A stretch of 64,000 nucleotides of DNA from Ambrosia x helenae (taxonomy: Eukaryota; Streptophyta; Magnoliopsida; Asterales; Asteraceae): NCBI GenBank assembly GCA_030844895.1, contig CM061223.1, positions 16,813,994 to 16,877,993 on the forward strand, given 5' to 3'. Made by a program: the position numbers and the translations under genes. Below are positions 1 through 10,145 of this stretch, one piece after another. Below the pieces are notes generated by a model. It was not told the DNA's origin, did no database searches, and saw nothing but the letters and a program-made list of their open reading frames with translations. How positions within the stretch are numbered: position 1 is the stretch's first letter; the number at the start of each line of letters is the position of its first letter.

Positions 1-891
1 CTCCTCCTCCTCCTTTACACCGTTAAGTTTTTTCCACTCCGTAATCTTGTTCCGAACGTGTTTCAACTTTTGCATAAGAGCAACGTCTGATGGACTAGAG
101 CTGTGAAACGAAGACGCCGCATTTATAACCATCTCATCAAATCCCGGACGATCTAACCAAGAATTAAAAAACCTAAACGGTTTAGGACCAAAATTTTTAT
201 ATTCCATCTTAAGCACCAGCGGGCTATGATCCGACTTATCTCTAGCCAACGCTCTATATTCTGCATTAGGCCAATCAAACATAAAATCTATGGATACAAA
301 GATCCTGTCAATCCTGCTACACTTATTACCCGATACAAACGTAAACTTCCGCCCTTTCAGCCCGTACTCATGTAAGCCAACCCCATCTAAAAAATCATTA
401 AATTCAATAGAAGAAGCCGCATTAAATTTGGAATTCCTACGTTCACCTCTATCACGAACACAGTTGAAATCTCCCCCCACAATCCATAACAGCGGATCCT
501 GAAGTAAAACCCGAGCCAACTCCGTCCAGAGCACTCTCTTATCAACATTTTTTTGCGGCCCATATACATTAACCACTCCCACTTGCTTTCCACTATTCTT
601 AATAAAACCTTTAACCACCAGAAAATACCGATGTTTAACAACCGCCACTTTCTGGAACAGTTTTTCATCCCACATAGACACCAACCCTCCTGACCTACCT
701 TCAGCATCAACCCAATCAAACTCGAAAGCTCCTCTTCCCCAAAACCTACCCAAATCAACACCTTGCAATGACGCAAACTGAGTTTCCTGTAACAAAACAA
801 ATCCAACCTCATTACTCCTACGTAGTTTAGCAACCCACTCACCTTTCTCCACATTACTCAATCCTCTAATATTCAAAGACAACACATTCAT
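1..891 (-). CDS. L1-type LINE ORF2, endonuclease part, cut by window edge
   Basis: Reading down from an ATG at 891 gives an open frame of 297 codons with no stop before the window edge. It shows the hallmarks of an apurinic-like (EEP) endonuclease of plant L1 retrotransposons: LNIRGL at the start, LLQET near residue 31, VNVYGP near 110, GGDFN near 138 and SDHSPL near 220. These carry the metal-binding Asn, Glu, Asp and His residues of the family. The enzyme nicks target DNA to prime reverse transcription. The reverse transcriptase part must lie outside the window. It follows ORF1 by 148 bases on the same strand, the usual plant LINE order. No disabling mutation is visible in this part. Confidence 0.85.
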   Translation of the reverse strand, partial: MNVLSLNIRGLSNVEKGEWVAKLRRSNEVGFVLLQETQFASLQGVDLGRFWGRGAFEFDWVDAEGRSGGLVSMWDEKLFQKVAVVKHRYFLVVKGFIKNSGKQVGVVNVYGPQKNVDKRVLWTELARVLLQDPLLWIVGGDFNCVRDRGERRNSKFNAASSIEFNDFLDGVGLHEYGLKGRKFTFVSGNKCSRIDRIFVSIDFMFDWPNAEYRALARDKSDHSPLVLKMEYKNFGPKPFRFFNSWLDRPGFDEMVINAASSFHSSSPSDVALMQKLKHVRNKITEWKKLNGVKEEEE

Positions 892-1039
892 TGATTCACT
901 AACTGGACGCCTTCATCGGTAACACTTTTCTCGATCGACTTCTCAAACTTATCAATATTAACCACACCAAGATCTCTAGCAAACTCCATTGTGTCAGCTA
1001 CCTCTCTTCGAATAGTAACATAGTCTGTATTCCCACGTT

Positions 1040-2605
1040 CTAACACCTTATCAACTGACCTGCTAACACCGCCATCCCTTGAACTGCGTCATTCAAATCT
1101 GGCGTCACAAAATCCTCTAGCCTTTCTTCCTGTTGTGGACAAGAGTTATCAACATTCAAGTGATCATGGTTAGAAAAAATAAATCTATCAATGTCAAATA
1201 TATCATTATCTTCACGAGTTCTCTTCTTCGGCCGGTCGTTATCTAACGGAGACGTAGATCTTCTAAATGCTCCTTTCTTTTTAGAATATCTCCCCCCTTT
1301 TCTTTTACCGGATTTACCCACCCTGTCCTCTACCACATCATTCACAAACACACCATTAAGATGAGGAGGTGGTATACTCTCCTCCTGGTCCACGTTCACA
1401 TTCTCCTCCAAACCAACATTAGAACCACTGATCTCCTGGTTTACTATAACATTATTCCCGGTAACTTCAGTCGTTGCTTCCTCACTCTCTTCGTCTATAA
1501 CATCAAACACACAATCCGGCAACCAAGCATCCAACTCCTCCTCCACAAGAACCACGTAAGATTGCTCCTTCCACAATATCCTACACTTCCCGTTAATCCG
1601 GTCAGTGGATTTAGTGATAATCCCGACACTAACGTTTGAAATATCACCGTCTTCAGAAAACGATGCCGACTGAATCACATCACCATGCATCCTAGCTATG
1701 TCATCACAGACTCTCACTTCAGCTAAATGCAACGGTAATCCCGAAATCCTGACCCAAGCGATTCTATCCTTCTCAATAGTCTGCCCCGCCCATTTCACAA
1801 CACAGGAAAGCCATTCATTCCAATACTCAATCCGTCCAAGCACTTCGTCTCTATGAACTATATTCTCAAACACTAACAATACCACAAGACCCCCCACATA
1901 CTTGATACCACGTAAACCATTTACCTCTTTTTTGAACAACTTACCAAGCTGAGATAGAATATCAAAGCTTCTAGCCTTCACCAATATACCAGTATCATAA
2001 TATTCCTCAAAACCTTTCCCCTCCGATTCAACCCTAAGTTCCGGTAGATTTACCTCGGCCGGTTTATTGATCAAGGTGTCCTTGAAGGATCTTTGTTCAG
2101 CTTCCATGCCAACCGTAGCGTCTACCTGCGCCGGCTCGTTCACCTCCTGGACCTCTTCTACACTCGTGTTCACCGGTTGCCAAACCTTCTCACCATGCAC
2201 CGTTGGGTCGATCTCCTTTCCTTTATCCCCGGGCTTATTTTGATAACTGATCGTTTGTCCATTCACAAACCTAGCCGGAACGATATATAGTTTGTAACTA
2301 CCGATCCACACATCTTTAAGATACTCCTCCAGATCTGATCGATTACGAGTAATATTGAATGTAGCGAAACCAAACCTCTTCCCAAGACGATCGTATTTTC
2401 TAGCAATGTAAATACCCTGAACATCTCCATACCTTAGTAGCACCCCCCTCAGATCTGCCGTCGAACACTTCTCGGGAAGATTCGACACAAAGAACTTCAC
2501 TCCTTCTCCCTGGGACTTCGATTGCTTATTCTTAGAGCCATTCCTGCCTTTGTTAATCGGAATATCATACCACGTATCAACCTTATACCGCTCCCGTGCC
2601 GCCAT
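1040..2605 (-). CDS. LINE ORF1 protein with RNA-recognition motif
   Basis: Intact 521-residue frame. Residues about 35-112 form an RRM: FFVSNLPEKC is the RNP2-like strand and GKRFGFATF the RNP1-like strand. Residues about 215-370 resemble the DUF4283-like region of plant LINE/nucleic-acid-binding proteins (IAWVRISGLPLHL). The C-terminal third is acidic with a basic patch (RKGGRYSKKKG, RPKKRTRE) that may bind RNA or act as a nuclear signal. The protein should package LINE RNA with ORF2 product. No CCHC zinc knuckle is visible. About 100 bases of leader with an AAACCCTAA telo-box (near 2661) separate the start from a MITE at 2728, so the 5' end of the LINE looks nearly complete. Confidence 0.8.
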   Translation of the reverse strand: MAARERYKVDTWYDIPINKGRNGSKNKQSKSQGEGVKFFVSNLPEKCSTADLRGVLLRYGDVQGIYIARKYDRLGKRFGFATFNITRNRSDLEEYLKDVWIGSYKLYIVPARFVNGQTISYQNKPGDKGKEIDPTVHGEKVWQPVNTSVEEVQEVNEPAQVDATVGMEAEQRSFKDTLINKPAEVNLPELRVESEGKGFEEYYDTGILVKARSFDILSQLGKLFKKEVNGLRGIKYVGGLVVLLVFENIVHRDEVLGRIEYWNEWLSCVVKWAGQTIEKDRIAWVRISGLPLHLAEVRVCDDIARMHGDVIQSASFSEDGDISNVSVGIITKSTDRINGKCRILWKEQSYVVLVEEELDAWLPDCVFDVIDEESEEATTEVTGNNVIVNQEISGSNVGLEENVNVDQEESIPPPHLNGVFVNDVVEDRVGKSGKRKGGRYSKKKGAFRRSTSPLDNDRPKKRTREDNDIFDIDRFIFSNHDHLNVDNSCPQQEERLEDFVTPDLNDAVQGMAVLAGQLIRC

Positions 2606-2727
2606 GCAGACGTGAAAACCTAGTCGCCGCCTTTTCGCCTCCTAAAGTATCGGAGAGAAAACCCTAAAATATTGGTCCAGTGAACAACTAATCCCCCACA
2701 CACTTTATTTAATTTGATGTTCAATAA

Positions 2728-3036
2728 GGCTATGGGGTGTGGTCACCCTTCCCCCTTCCTTCCCCCTTGTCCACGTCAGCGCCACGTCATTTCCCCCTTC
2801 TCCTCCCCCTTCTAGGGGAAATGGTTCCCCCTTCCCCTTCCCTTTTTTTATTGTTTTTTTCTTCCAAAAAGTAGCCCCAACATTCAAAAGAACATTGGGA
2901 AATGGGACGGTGAGGTCGGGGAAAAGCCCCGTTTTTGCCGAAGTTCAATCGGGGGGGGGGGGGGGCGGTGTTCCCCTTCGGCACCCACGTCCACCTCATC
3001 CACCGATCCCCTTCCCCGAACCCATACCCCTCAGCC
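2728..3036. mobile_element. Tourist/Harbinger-like MITE with poly-G tract
   Basis: 309-bp element flanked by TAA on both sides (2725-2727 and 3037-3039). Terminal inverted repeats begin GGCTATGGGGTGTGG on the left and GGCTGAGGGGTATGG on the complement of the right end. A 3-bp TAA target duplication is the PIF/Harbinger signature. It has no coding capacity and contains a run of about 14 G near 2951-2965. It lies just upstream of the LINE leader. Confidence 0.7.
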
Positions 3037-3079
3037 TAATCGAACCTACGGAATGTTTTTGTCTTCCATAATAATCCTT

Positions 3080-3430
3080 CAATAATTTGGTGCCTACTAA
3101 GGAACATCTTTTTTATTTACTTTTATTCTCCAGATATATAAATATTTAAATGCTATGCACGCTATAATATGAAAGTTTTGGAATTAATATACTTTATAGG
3201 GTTGAGTCATTCTACAAAAGCTATAAAAATAAAAAGAGTGATAAAAATAAAAAAACACAATAGATTATGAAATATGACACAATTAATCACAAAATATAAC
3301 ACAGCGCCAAAAAATATAACACAATGTTGGAAAAAAAAAAAGACACAATGAATTGAAAAAATGACACAATGATGAAAATAAGAAAAAGACACAATGGTAC
3401 ATAAAAGACACAATGATATAACGTATATTC
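3080..3430. repeat. AT-rich tract with scattered ACACAATG repeats
   Basis: Low-complexity, very AT-rich DNA with about nine loosely spaced copies of (G)ACACAAT(G), mostly between 3250 and 3415. No gene or transposon ends recognised. 3430-3670 likewise shows nothing I can name. Confidence 0.5.
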
Positions 3431-3673
3431 TAAAAACTACAAGCTAAAACCCCAAAAAAATGAAGACCTAAAAACTAACGCCGTAGGGTTCGATAAGACG
3501 ATTCCAATGCCGCTTGAATGAGTTCAATCGGAGTCCGTTTGATACCCTTCCTACGACTTCCTATTTTTCTTTCATTGTGTATTTGATCCTAACCCATACT
3601 TTATATTCTCTTTAATTGAAATAAAATAAAATAGAGAAACTTAATAAGCCAATATCAATTTATTATTATCACC

Positions 3674-3930
3674 TTGGGCTTATAGCTCAATGGTCATCGA
3701 GGAGGTGATGAAAGACTCTTGACCTTTGGGTCATGAGTTCGATTTCTGATCCCATCGAGTTTTACCGATTTGTCACCTTCATGCCCTCGAGCGGTGGCGG
3801 GTTGGGTTTTCCCTAGGACGTGCTTGTGTGGGCTTAGGGGCCCCTTATGTCCGGGTTGGGCTGGCCTTGGACTACCTTTAGCTAATGGGTGTCGCATAGT
3901 ACCTTCTAGGTTTAGTTGGTCTTTAAAAAA
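3674..3930 (+). mobile_element. tRNA-derived SINE
   Basis: Starts with a tRNA-like head: an A-box-like TATAGCTCAATGGT (about 3681) and a B-box-like GAGTTCGATTTCT (about 3738) at tRNA spacing. The body (GTTTTACCGA, CCTCGAGCGG, GGGTTGGGTTTTCCC) matches the body of the SINE at 41571-41840. It ends in a short A run near 3925. Pol III internal promoter and A tail indicate a SINE copied by LINE machinery. Confidence 0.65.
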
Positions 3931-3931
3931 G

Positions 3932-4435
3932 GAGAGAATTACACAAATTGTCCTTTAGTTATTACTGAAATTGTATCATATGTTCTTTATGGAAAATTTT
4001 CACTCCTTATATCATTTATTTTATCAATTTGTTACGCCCTTTGTCCTTTAGCCTAACACCCACCAAATCGTTCGCAATTTGAAGAACAAGGTTAACCAGT
4101 CGCAATTTTAATCGTTCGATTTAGCCTCGAAAACGATCAGGTCAGCACAATTATTATACATGGTTTTGATCAGAATTTGATGTTCTATAATAGCCCTATG
4201 ATTTCGTTAATTGCCGTGGTCGAATTCGAGGTCAATCAAGGGTTATGGTTCGATCAAAACTATATGGGCTAAAAGTGTAAACTTAGAAAATAAAGTTAAC
4301 CAACTAAGTTAGGCTAAAGGATAAAGGGTGTAACAAATTGATAAAATAAAGGATATAAGGAGGGAAAAATTTCCATAAAGGACAAAGGATGTAATTTCAG
4401 TAATATTTAAAAAACAATTTGTGCAATTCTCTCTT
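3932..4435. mobile_element. MITE with ~110-bp terminal inverted repeats
   Basis: The left end (GAGAGAATTACACAAATTGT, then GTCCTTTAGTTATTACTGAA) is the reverse complement of the right end over more than 100 bp, including the GTTAGGCTAAAGGA block at 4308. A 24-bp piece of the right end is tandemly repeated at 4436-4460. Long inverted repeats suit a MULE-type MITE; short A-rich flanks on both sides could be the target duplication. Just beyond, 4531-4553 ends GACGGAGGGGGTA, like a Stowaway terminus. Confidence 0.6.
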
Positions 4436-4553
4436 AAAAACAATTTGTGCAATTCTCTCTTAAAAAAATCAAAATTTTCACTCCTTATAAATCAAAGATT
4501 TCTTAATCTGTATGTTTGTGGGCCATGACATCTAAAATGAGACGGAGGGGGTA

Positions 4554-4894
4554 TTAACTTAAAGTAAAACATGTCAAGTTAAAACGACATGTCATACTTA
4601 AATACTTTTAACATCTTAAAACGGTCGGTAACTAATGGTTAAAAGATTTAATGGAATAATATATATTTTCATTTCATGACCGAGGAAATTATATCAATAT
4701 AACAGGCAGACGGGCAACAAGTTGCGTGAAAAACTAAGACAAATATAAATTAAAAAAAATAGAGGTAAAAAGGAACAAGCCTCGTGAAAAATTAAGACAA
4801 TTACAAGCGTTGTGCGTGCATCATCGCTAACCTTCAACCAATCACAAACATACAAATTATTTATTACATTTCATCACACTATCACTAAATCATT
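4554..4894. other. Intergenic stretch, nothing recognised
   Basis: AT-rich DNA without an ORF, RNA gene or recognisable transposon end. It abuts the target-site duplication of the solo LTR. Confidence 0.5.
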
Positions 4895-4899
4895 GGCAA

Positions 4900-7643
4900 T
4901 GTGATACCCCGAAAATTCAGGTTCTCACTTTAACTAAACTCTAGTTACATTCCTTGCATTATACTTAACTAGGGTTAGTTAGATAAGACATACGTGCATG
5001 GTTATGAGTCAATGTGTGATTGCATGATTAGTGAACCTCGGACGTTGGTGAATAATAAACTTATGGGTCTCGGTAATACCTGACAAACTTATGTGAAAAC
5101 CATACGTGATTATGTGAACCTAAACCGAACACGTTAATAGAAATCATTAAAAGTGGAGCATGAGGTTGATTAGGGTCTTAATGCATGGGGTTACACTTGT
5201 TACGGTCCGAAATAACGAAAACGTCGAAGGATAACGCGTCGGGAGGCGAAACGAGGCAAAAGCGCGCCACCCGGACCTGTGAGCGGCCGCTCACAGGCTC
5301 CGAGCGGCCGCTCCATTTAACCTGACGGGTCTAAACCGCCTCAAACTCATATTTAAGCATCCTTAACCCCCATGCAACCCTCATACTCAACCCTAATCGC
5401 CCCCTTACTGCCCCACACGAATATTTCACTCAAACAACCCCTGCTAAGGCTCAAGATCATCAATTGGGAGGCTCCAAGGCGCGCGATTGATCGCTTGGGA
5501 GAGCTAAGGGTATATTTTACGATTTCTTATGCTTCTACCTTGTGTTTTCATTAATAAAAGTCATATAACAAGTTTGTCCAGGTCTGAATGAGTTTATAAA
5601 ACATTAAAGCATGAATCTTTTTGAAGATTAAATGGATTAAACATACTCATAAACGCTTAGTAACATCATAGGATACTTGTTGCGCAAGTAATTAGTGTTT
5701 TGATTCTTAAAGCTTTGATCTTGACATGTTTAATCATAGAATCTGATGGAATAGGTATTAGGAATGTTTTGTGTTGATAATTGATGATTGTTAATAGTTT
5801 TTATGCACACGGTAGGCGATTAAAGTATGATTTAGGCGAAACTAAAATCTGGACAGAATGGTTAGTCAAATTTGTAGGAGCTGTAACACGGCTCTAACAT
5901 AATGATTTTAGTGTTTTCTTGGCATGGTTAGGTCACACCTGGTCTTAGCTTTTCATAATGGGTAAAATCATGTGTTTTGGACGCCGGATGAGTCGTTTTT
6001 GGAATTTTCATTGAAAATAGGTCAGATCAGAATTTCGGGTGTCAAATTGAGTCAACTTTGAAATATCATAACTCATGTTTTATAAAGAGTTGAGTCTTGA
6101 AATTTTTACAGAAGGTTAATATTGGAGTTTTGCAAGTTTTCCAAGTGGATTTATCCCGTTTGGATGAATACACAATTTTTGGGAAATTATTTACCAAACT
6201 GACCTGTTAAGAGTGTTTCTGAACATAGCTGAGTTGGACGAATTTTAATTATTTTTGTGTTAGGAGTTAAGACTAAACAAAAATAGGTATTGCCAAGTGA
6301 ATCCCAAAGAAAATTCAGTAAAAATTTGGGAGGATAACTCACTGGTTTACTATTTTAAATAAATTCGTTTTGATGGCGCACAATCTGTCCTGAAAACACA
6401 GATTGTGTATTATGTGCTTATGTGATTACTTGAGGTCTTAGGTGATCTAAAATTGACATATAACGGAAGTACACATGTTTATGACACATACGGGCTGTAG
6501 AAACTAATTATAACCAACTCATTCACCAACGAGTCCGTAGGGTTTACTATTGCATGTAGAATCACTAGGCGTCGCATACACACTTTTGAATATTAAAACG
6601 CCTTGGACAAACGAGTTATATGGTGTAATGATGTTACGCCTATACTCACGTAGTGACACTGTTATTAGGGTGTCGGTAGCATATAATACTTGCTGTTCGG
6701 ATTCTTTGCTTACGCGATAAGGTGAGTTTCACTACTCTTTTCTCAAAAGCATGCGTCTCGGGTTGAGACAACTTACTTAACGTTTCTAGTCCGGTTTGGG
6801 ACTACTTTTACACATCCCGGGTTTGGGGTGCATGGTTCACGTGGTGAATCTATTTTTACTAATTCATATATATGTCCTTGATGAACTAAACCAAACACAT
6901 CTTTTAAGTCCTTCAAAATACCGAATCAATTGCCGGTTGGGCAAGCGGGTAAATTAGTTGATAGCGCTATTAGGTCTAACAAACCTCACATCGTGCTGGG
7001 AGCACGGATGTGAACTATTAGCTTCAAACATAATCATTGTCGATGGACAATGATGCAAGGCATCCTTATCCCGGTTATGGGAACTTGTTCATTAGTAGTT
7101 CGGTATTCGCCGGTTTTAGTTATCATGAGTGGGCTAGCTACCCCTGACATTTGAATTAGCTATTTACTTGTGGCCAAGGAGGCCGACGTCCTTACGTACT
7201 GTTATGTGGTCTGGGAGACCGACGTTTTCATTTGGTTACATGGTTTGGGAAACCTACGCTTTTACTTACTCACCTACTTTACTCAGTGAACTCACCAACA
7301 TTGTTTGTTGACCCACGATTTACATGCTTTTGCAGGTAGTTAGCTTCCGGTGCCAGGATTAGAAAGCACTGTACACTTCACTGCATTTGGGCTCTCGGGC
7401 ATACACATAAATTATATATATCATGCTTTCGTATGGTTCTAATTTGGGTGCGTCGTTTTGCGCATGGTTTTAAAAGGTTTAAATTTGGTTTACGCTTCCG
7501 CCGCTTAACTAAACTTGGTTTTTGAAAACGAACTAAATGGTTTGGGCATTTAGAGTTCGTTCCTGTGACTTATGGCTATGGGATCCTGGTATGTCACGCG
7601 CCTCGCGGTATAAACCCCGCAGTGGAAATTTGAGGGTGTGACA
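4900..7643 (+). mobile_element. Solo LTR of a Gypsy-type retrotransposon
   Basis: 2744-bp unit starting TGTGATACCCCGAAAATT and ending GAGGGTGTGACA, the TG...CA ends typical of many plant Gypsy LTRs. It is flanked by the 5-bp direct repeat GGCAA (4895-4899 and 7644-7648), so both ends are complete. There is no internal domain, hence a solo LTR left by LTR-LTR recombination. Inside is a NotI-rich palindromic patch (GAGCGGCCGCTC twice, 5281-5313). Strand is given as the TG...CA reading and is not otherwise determined. Small ORFs inside it are not genes. Confidence 0.8.
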
Positions 7644-7648
7644 GGCAA

Positions 7649-7996
7649 CACCCATCGCTAAACCCTTTTCAAAATTAAACTTTGAATTTTATTTTTTTTA
7701 TTAAATATATAATATATAAAATAAAAAAACAACATTTCATTACATAAATTAAAAATGAAAGTGAAATTAAAATAAAATAAAGTTACAAACCAAAATAAAA
7801 AAATAACCCTAACATAAAAAATAAAATAAAATTACATCTACTCTCCGTTGTCGTTGGGATCGGGAATGACTATATTGTGCTTTGTTAGATAAATTTAAAT
7901 ATAAACTGAGTAAAAAAACTAAAAGAGTAAGAAAAAATGTTATAAACATATGAGAAAGTTTACGGTACAAAGTTGTATATCGTACAAAGTGTAAGA
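7649..7996. other. Intergenic DNA ending in a fragment of long-TIR element A
   Basis: AT-rich sequence without genes. Its last 16 bases (GTACAAAGTGTAAGA, 7982-7996) match the outer terminal repeat of the inverted-repeat element found in each 5-kb array unit (complement at about 13862-13877). The GTGTAAGA at 7989-7996 also equals the bases right of the MITE remnant in the array (12515-12522). Confidence 0.5.
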
Positions 7997-8656
7997 TAGG
8001 GCTGTTCAAAATCGGATAATCCAAAATTCGAATCCGAAAAATCCGAAAATCCGAATCCGAATTATCCGAAATTTTGGATAATCCGATTTTCGGATATCCG
8101 AAAATCGGATTATCCGAAATTTCGGATTCGGATTCGGATCCTGATTTTGAAAATTTTCGGATAATCGGATTATCCGAATCCGAATATTAAATATATATAT
8201 ATATATATAGATATATATATAATATTATATACACTACATAATACAATACACAATCCTAAATCCTTAATCCTTCTAACTCTAAGTCCATACTCCTCTAATC
8301 CATAGTTGTTGCTCTCTCTTCTCTCCTCTATAACAGCCCCCGTCCACCTCGTATCCGACCTCCACAGCCCCCTTCCATCAAAATAATAAGTTTTTTTTTT
8401 ATATATTTGTTGTTCAAATTTCGTTTATCTAACTTCGATTTTTGTTTTTTTAATAGGTTCACGTTTTAAGCATAAAGGAGAACGTTTTTTATAGTTTATT
8501 TTTTATTATTTTTTTAAATTTTTTTAAGTTTCGGATTATCCGTTGGATGATCCGAATCCGAATCCGAAATTTCGGATTCGGATTCGGATCTCAATATTGA
8601 CTATCCGAAATTTCGGATTATCCGAAATTCGGATTATCCGATTTTGAACACTCCTA
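7997..8656. mobile_element. hAT-like MITE with CGGATTATCCGA repeats
   Basis: 660 bp with terminal inverted repeats of about 26 bp: left TAGGGCTGTTCAAAATCGG, right (complement) TAGGAGTGTTCAAAATCGG. Subterminal DNA is made of CGGATTATCCGA/ATTTCGGATT repeats on both sides, with a (TA)n run near 8196. Ends of TAGGG type and 8-bp candidate duplications fit hAT. The left flank is GTGTAAGA while the right flank is ATACCACC, so this copy does not have a matching duplication. Its right end interrupts the P-loop codons of the NLR remnant. Confidence 0.7.
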
Positions 8657-8732
8657 ATACCACCCATACCAACAATAGAGACAACATCCAACTTTTTTTT
8701 ATCTTCCACAAGCTTGTCTATTATGCGCACAG

Positions 8733-9059
8733 TGTAACACCCCAGGAACACACCTCATCAGGGACGATGAGACTCTAACAGCGGGTGAATGTGACACCCC
8801 AGGAAAATCCCACATCGGCCGTGGCCAGGAGAGATCCTTGGTTCATAAGTAATGTGTTGCCTCTTAAATCACCAACGCGTTTTGGGGCTTAATGTTAGTG
8901 GATGAGAGGAGAACTCCACAGTTAAGCGTGCTTAGGTGGGAGAAATTTCAGGATGGGTGACCTCCTGGGAAGTTTCCACCGGGGCACCCAAAAACAAATC
9001 CGTGAGCTCTGGGTGGGCAAAGCGGACAATATTGGTGGTGAGAGGGGCAGGGTGTTACA
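8733..9059 (+). repeat. Left LTR of Cassandra, with 5S-like pol III promoter
   Basis: 327 bp. 5S-like block at about 8919-8974 includes an A-box-like AGTTAAGCGTGC and a C-box-like GGATGGGTGACC. The first 57 bp repeat a piece of the internal domain (CATCAGGGACGATGAGACTC) followed by a second LTR-like start TGTGACACCCC at 8790, so the LTR has absorbed internal sequence. Confidence 0.85.
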
Positions 9060-9144
9060 GATGGTATCAGAGACCACTCTTGTGCCGTTCGGGATGGTGG
9101 GTGCATACCTCATCAGGGACGATGAGACTCTAACAGGGGGTGAA

Positions 9145-9471
9145 TGTAACACCCCAGGAACACACCTCATCAGGGACGATGAGACTCTAACAGCGGGTGA
9201 ATGTGACACCCCAGGAAAATCCCACATCGGCCGTGGCCAGGAGAGATCCTTGGTTCATAAGTAATGTGTTGCCTCTTAAATCACCAACGCGTTTTGGGCC
9301 TTAATGTTAGTGGATGAGAGGAGAACTCCACAGTTAAGCGTGCTTAGGTGGGAGAAATTTCAGGATGGGTGACCTCCTGGGAAGTTTCCACCGGGGCACC
9401 CAAAAACAAATCCGTGAGCTCTGGGTGGGCAAAGCGGACAATATTGGTGGTGAGAGGGGCAGGGTGTTACA
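9145..9471 (+). repeat. Right LTR of Cassandra
   Basis: 327 bp, same structure as the left LTR; 5S-like block at about 9331-9386 and inner TGTGACACCCC at 9202. It ends at the CACAG duplication inside the NLR remnant. Confidence 0.85.
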
Positions 9472-10077
9472 CACAGCATCTAGATCAATCCCAACAAACA
9501 GATTGATTCCATCCAATAATTTATTTGATCCTGGTGAATTTCTGGAGGTGGAACATTGAGCAGCAGCAGCAACTGCAGATTGATTTAGCGTTGTTTGAGG
9601 CCTTGGAGATGAATCCAGCATCTTCATGCTATCGATGTTCAGATTCATGAATTCTACCTGGACAGACTCTAATGGTCTCCTAACATCATCAAACTTTATT
9701 CCTAATGTAGGGGAATCAGGTACATTATCCCTAATGTGAACACAGGATACAACAGACTTAATTGATTGTTTAAAGTCCTCATGCATATCGAAATAACCAT
9801 TATTCCTACTATGAACATCAGATAGAAAGAGGTCGACGAAATACTCTGCGGCTTCTGCAGCGTGTATGAATCTTTGCTTCAGATCATTAAGTTGTTGGAG
9901 GTGTTGATGTTGGTGGATGAAAAGAGTTTGGATCATGGAGGCCAGCTCATCATAGAGCCATTGGAACTGAGGCCTTTCACATATAATTTCTGGGTTGTTG
10001 AACAATGGAATGCCGTTGGAGTTAATAATAAGGTGGTTCAACTTCTGCATGAACATCTGGACACCTGAGTATGACAT

Positions 10078-10145
10078 CTTCCTGGAGGTGGTTTTGTTGA
10101 GGGTGGTGAGGGTTTAGGGTTTATTTAATAAAAGCAAAAATGTTC
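10078..10145 (-). promoter_or_regulatory. NLR 5' leader with telo-box pair
   Basis: Leader directly upstream of the NLR start codon. Read on the minus strand, positions about 10109-10123 hold two overlapping AAACCCTAA-type telo-boxes, a common plant promoter/leader element. The same 68 bp recurs at the start of every array unit (12214, 17247, 22280, 27309). At 10145 it is joined to the tail of a SINE by a deletion. Confidence 0.6.

Larger units (their letters stand above)
8733..9471 (+). mobile_element. Cassandra-type TRIM retrotransposon (5S-derived promoter)
   Basis: Complete 739-bp element: LTR 8733-9059, internal 9060-9144, LTR 9145-9471. The flanks are the 5-bp duplication CACAG (8728-8732 and 9472-9476). 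LTRs start TGTAACACCCC and end GGGTGTTACA, are 327 bp each, and I find a single difference (GGGGCTT versus GGGCCTT), so insertion is recent. Each LTR contains a stretch of 5S rRNA-like sequence (AGTTAAGCGTGCTT, GGATGGGTGACCTCC, TGGGAAG), the defining Cassandra feature. The 85-bp internal part begins with a primer binding site TGGTATCAGAG (9062-9072) for initiator tRNA-Met and ends in a short purine tract. It codes for nothing and needs enzymes from other retrotransposons. Confidence 0.9.
8657..10077 (-). pseudogene. NLR resistance-gene remnant, N-terminus to P-loop
   Basis: The ATG at 10077 opens 202 codons (10077-9472) that resemble the N-terminal coiled-coil region of R1/Tm-2-like NLR immune receptors, ending in FVGIDLDAV, the VG-L-D motif that precedes NB-ARC. 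A Cassandra element (8733-9471) interrupts it. On its far side (8727-8657) the frame continues RIIDKLVEDKKK... to VSIVGMGGI, the start of the Walker A loop. Ignoring the insert and one target duplication, the two halves join in frame at GCT GTG CGC. The gene is then cut within the P-loop by the MITE at 7997-8656. The lysine of GKT, the rest of NB-ARC and the LRR are absent from the window. Its 5' leader is duplicated in the adjacent array. Confidence 0.75.

Noticed and set aside
387..854. 155-codon minus-strand frame
   Set aside because: It overlaps the LINE endonuclease in a wrong frame and shows no motifs.
4500..4553. Stowaway MITE
   Set aside because: Only one end (GACGGAGGGGGTA) is visible; no matching partner terminus found.
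8919..8974. 5S rRNA gene
   Set aside because: Only part of 5S is present and it lies in a Cassandra LTR with matching second LTR.
9334..9471. C-terminal end of an open frame continuing the NLR into Cassandra
   Set aside because: The last ~46 codons are transposon LTR sequence, not NLR.
10109..10125. Interstitial telomere repeat (GGGTTTAGGGTTTA)
   Set aside because: Only two units long; better read as a telo-box in the NLR leader.
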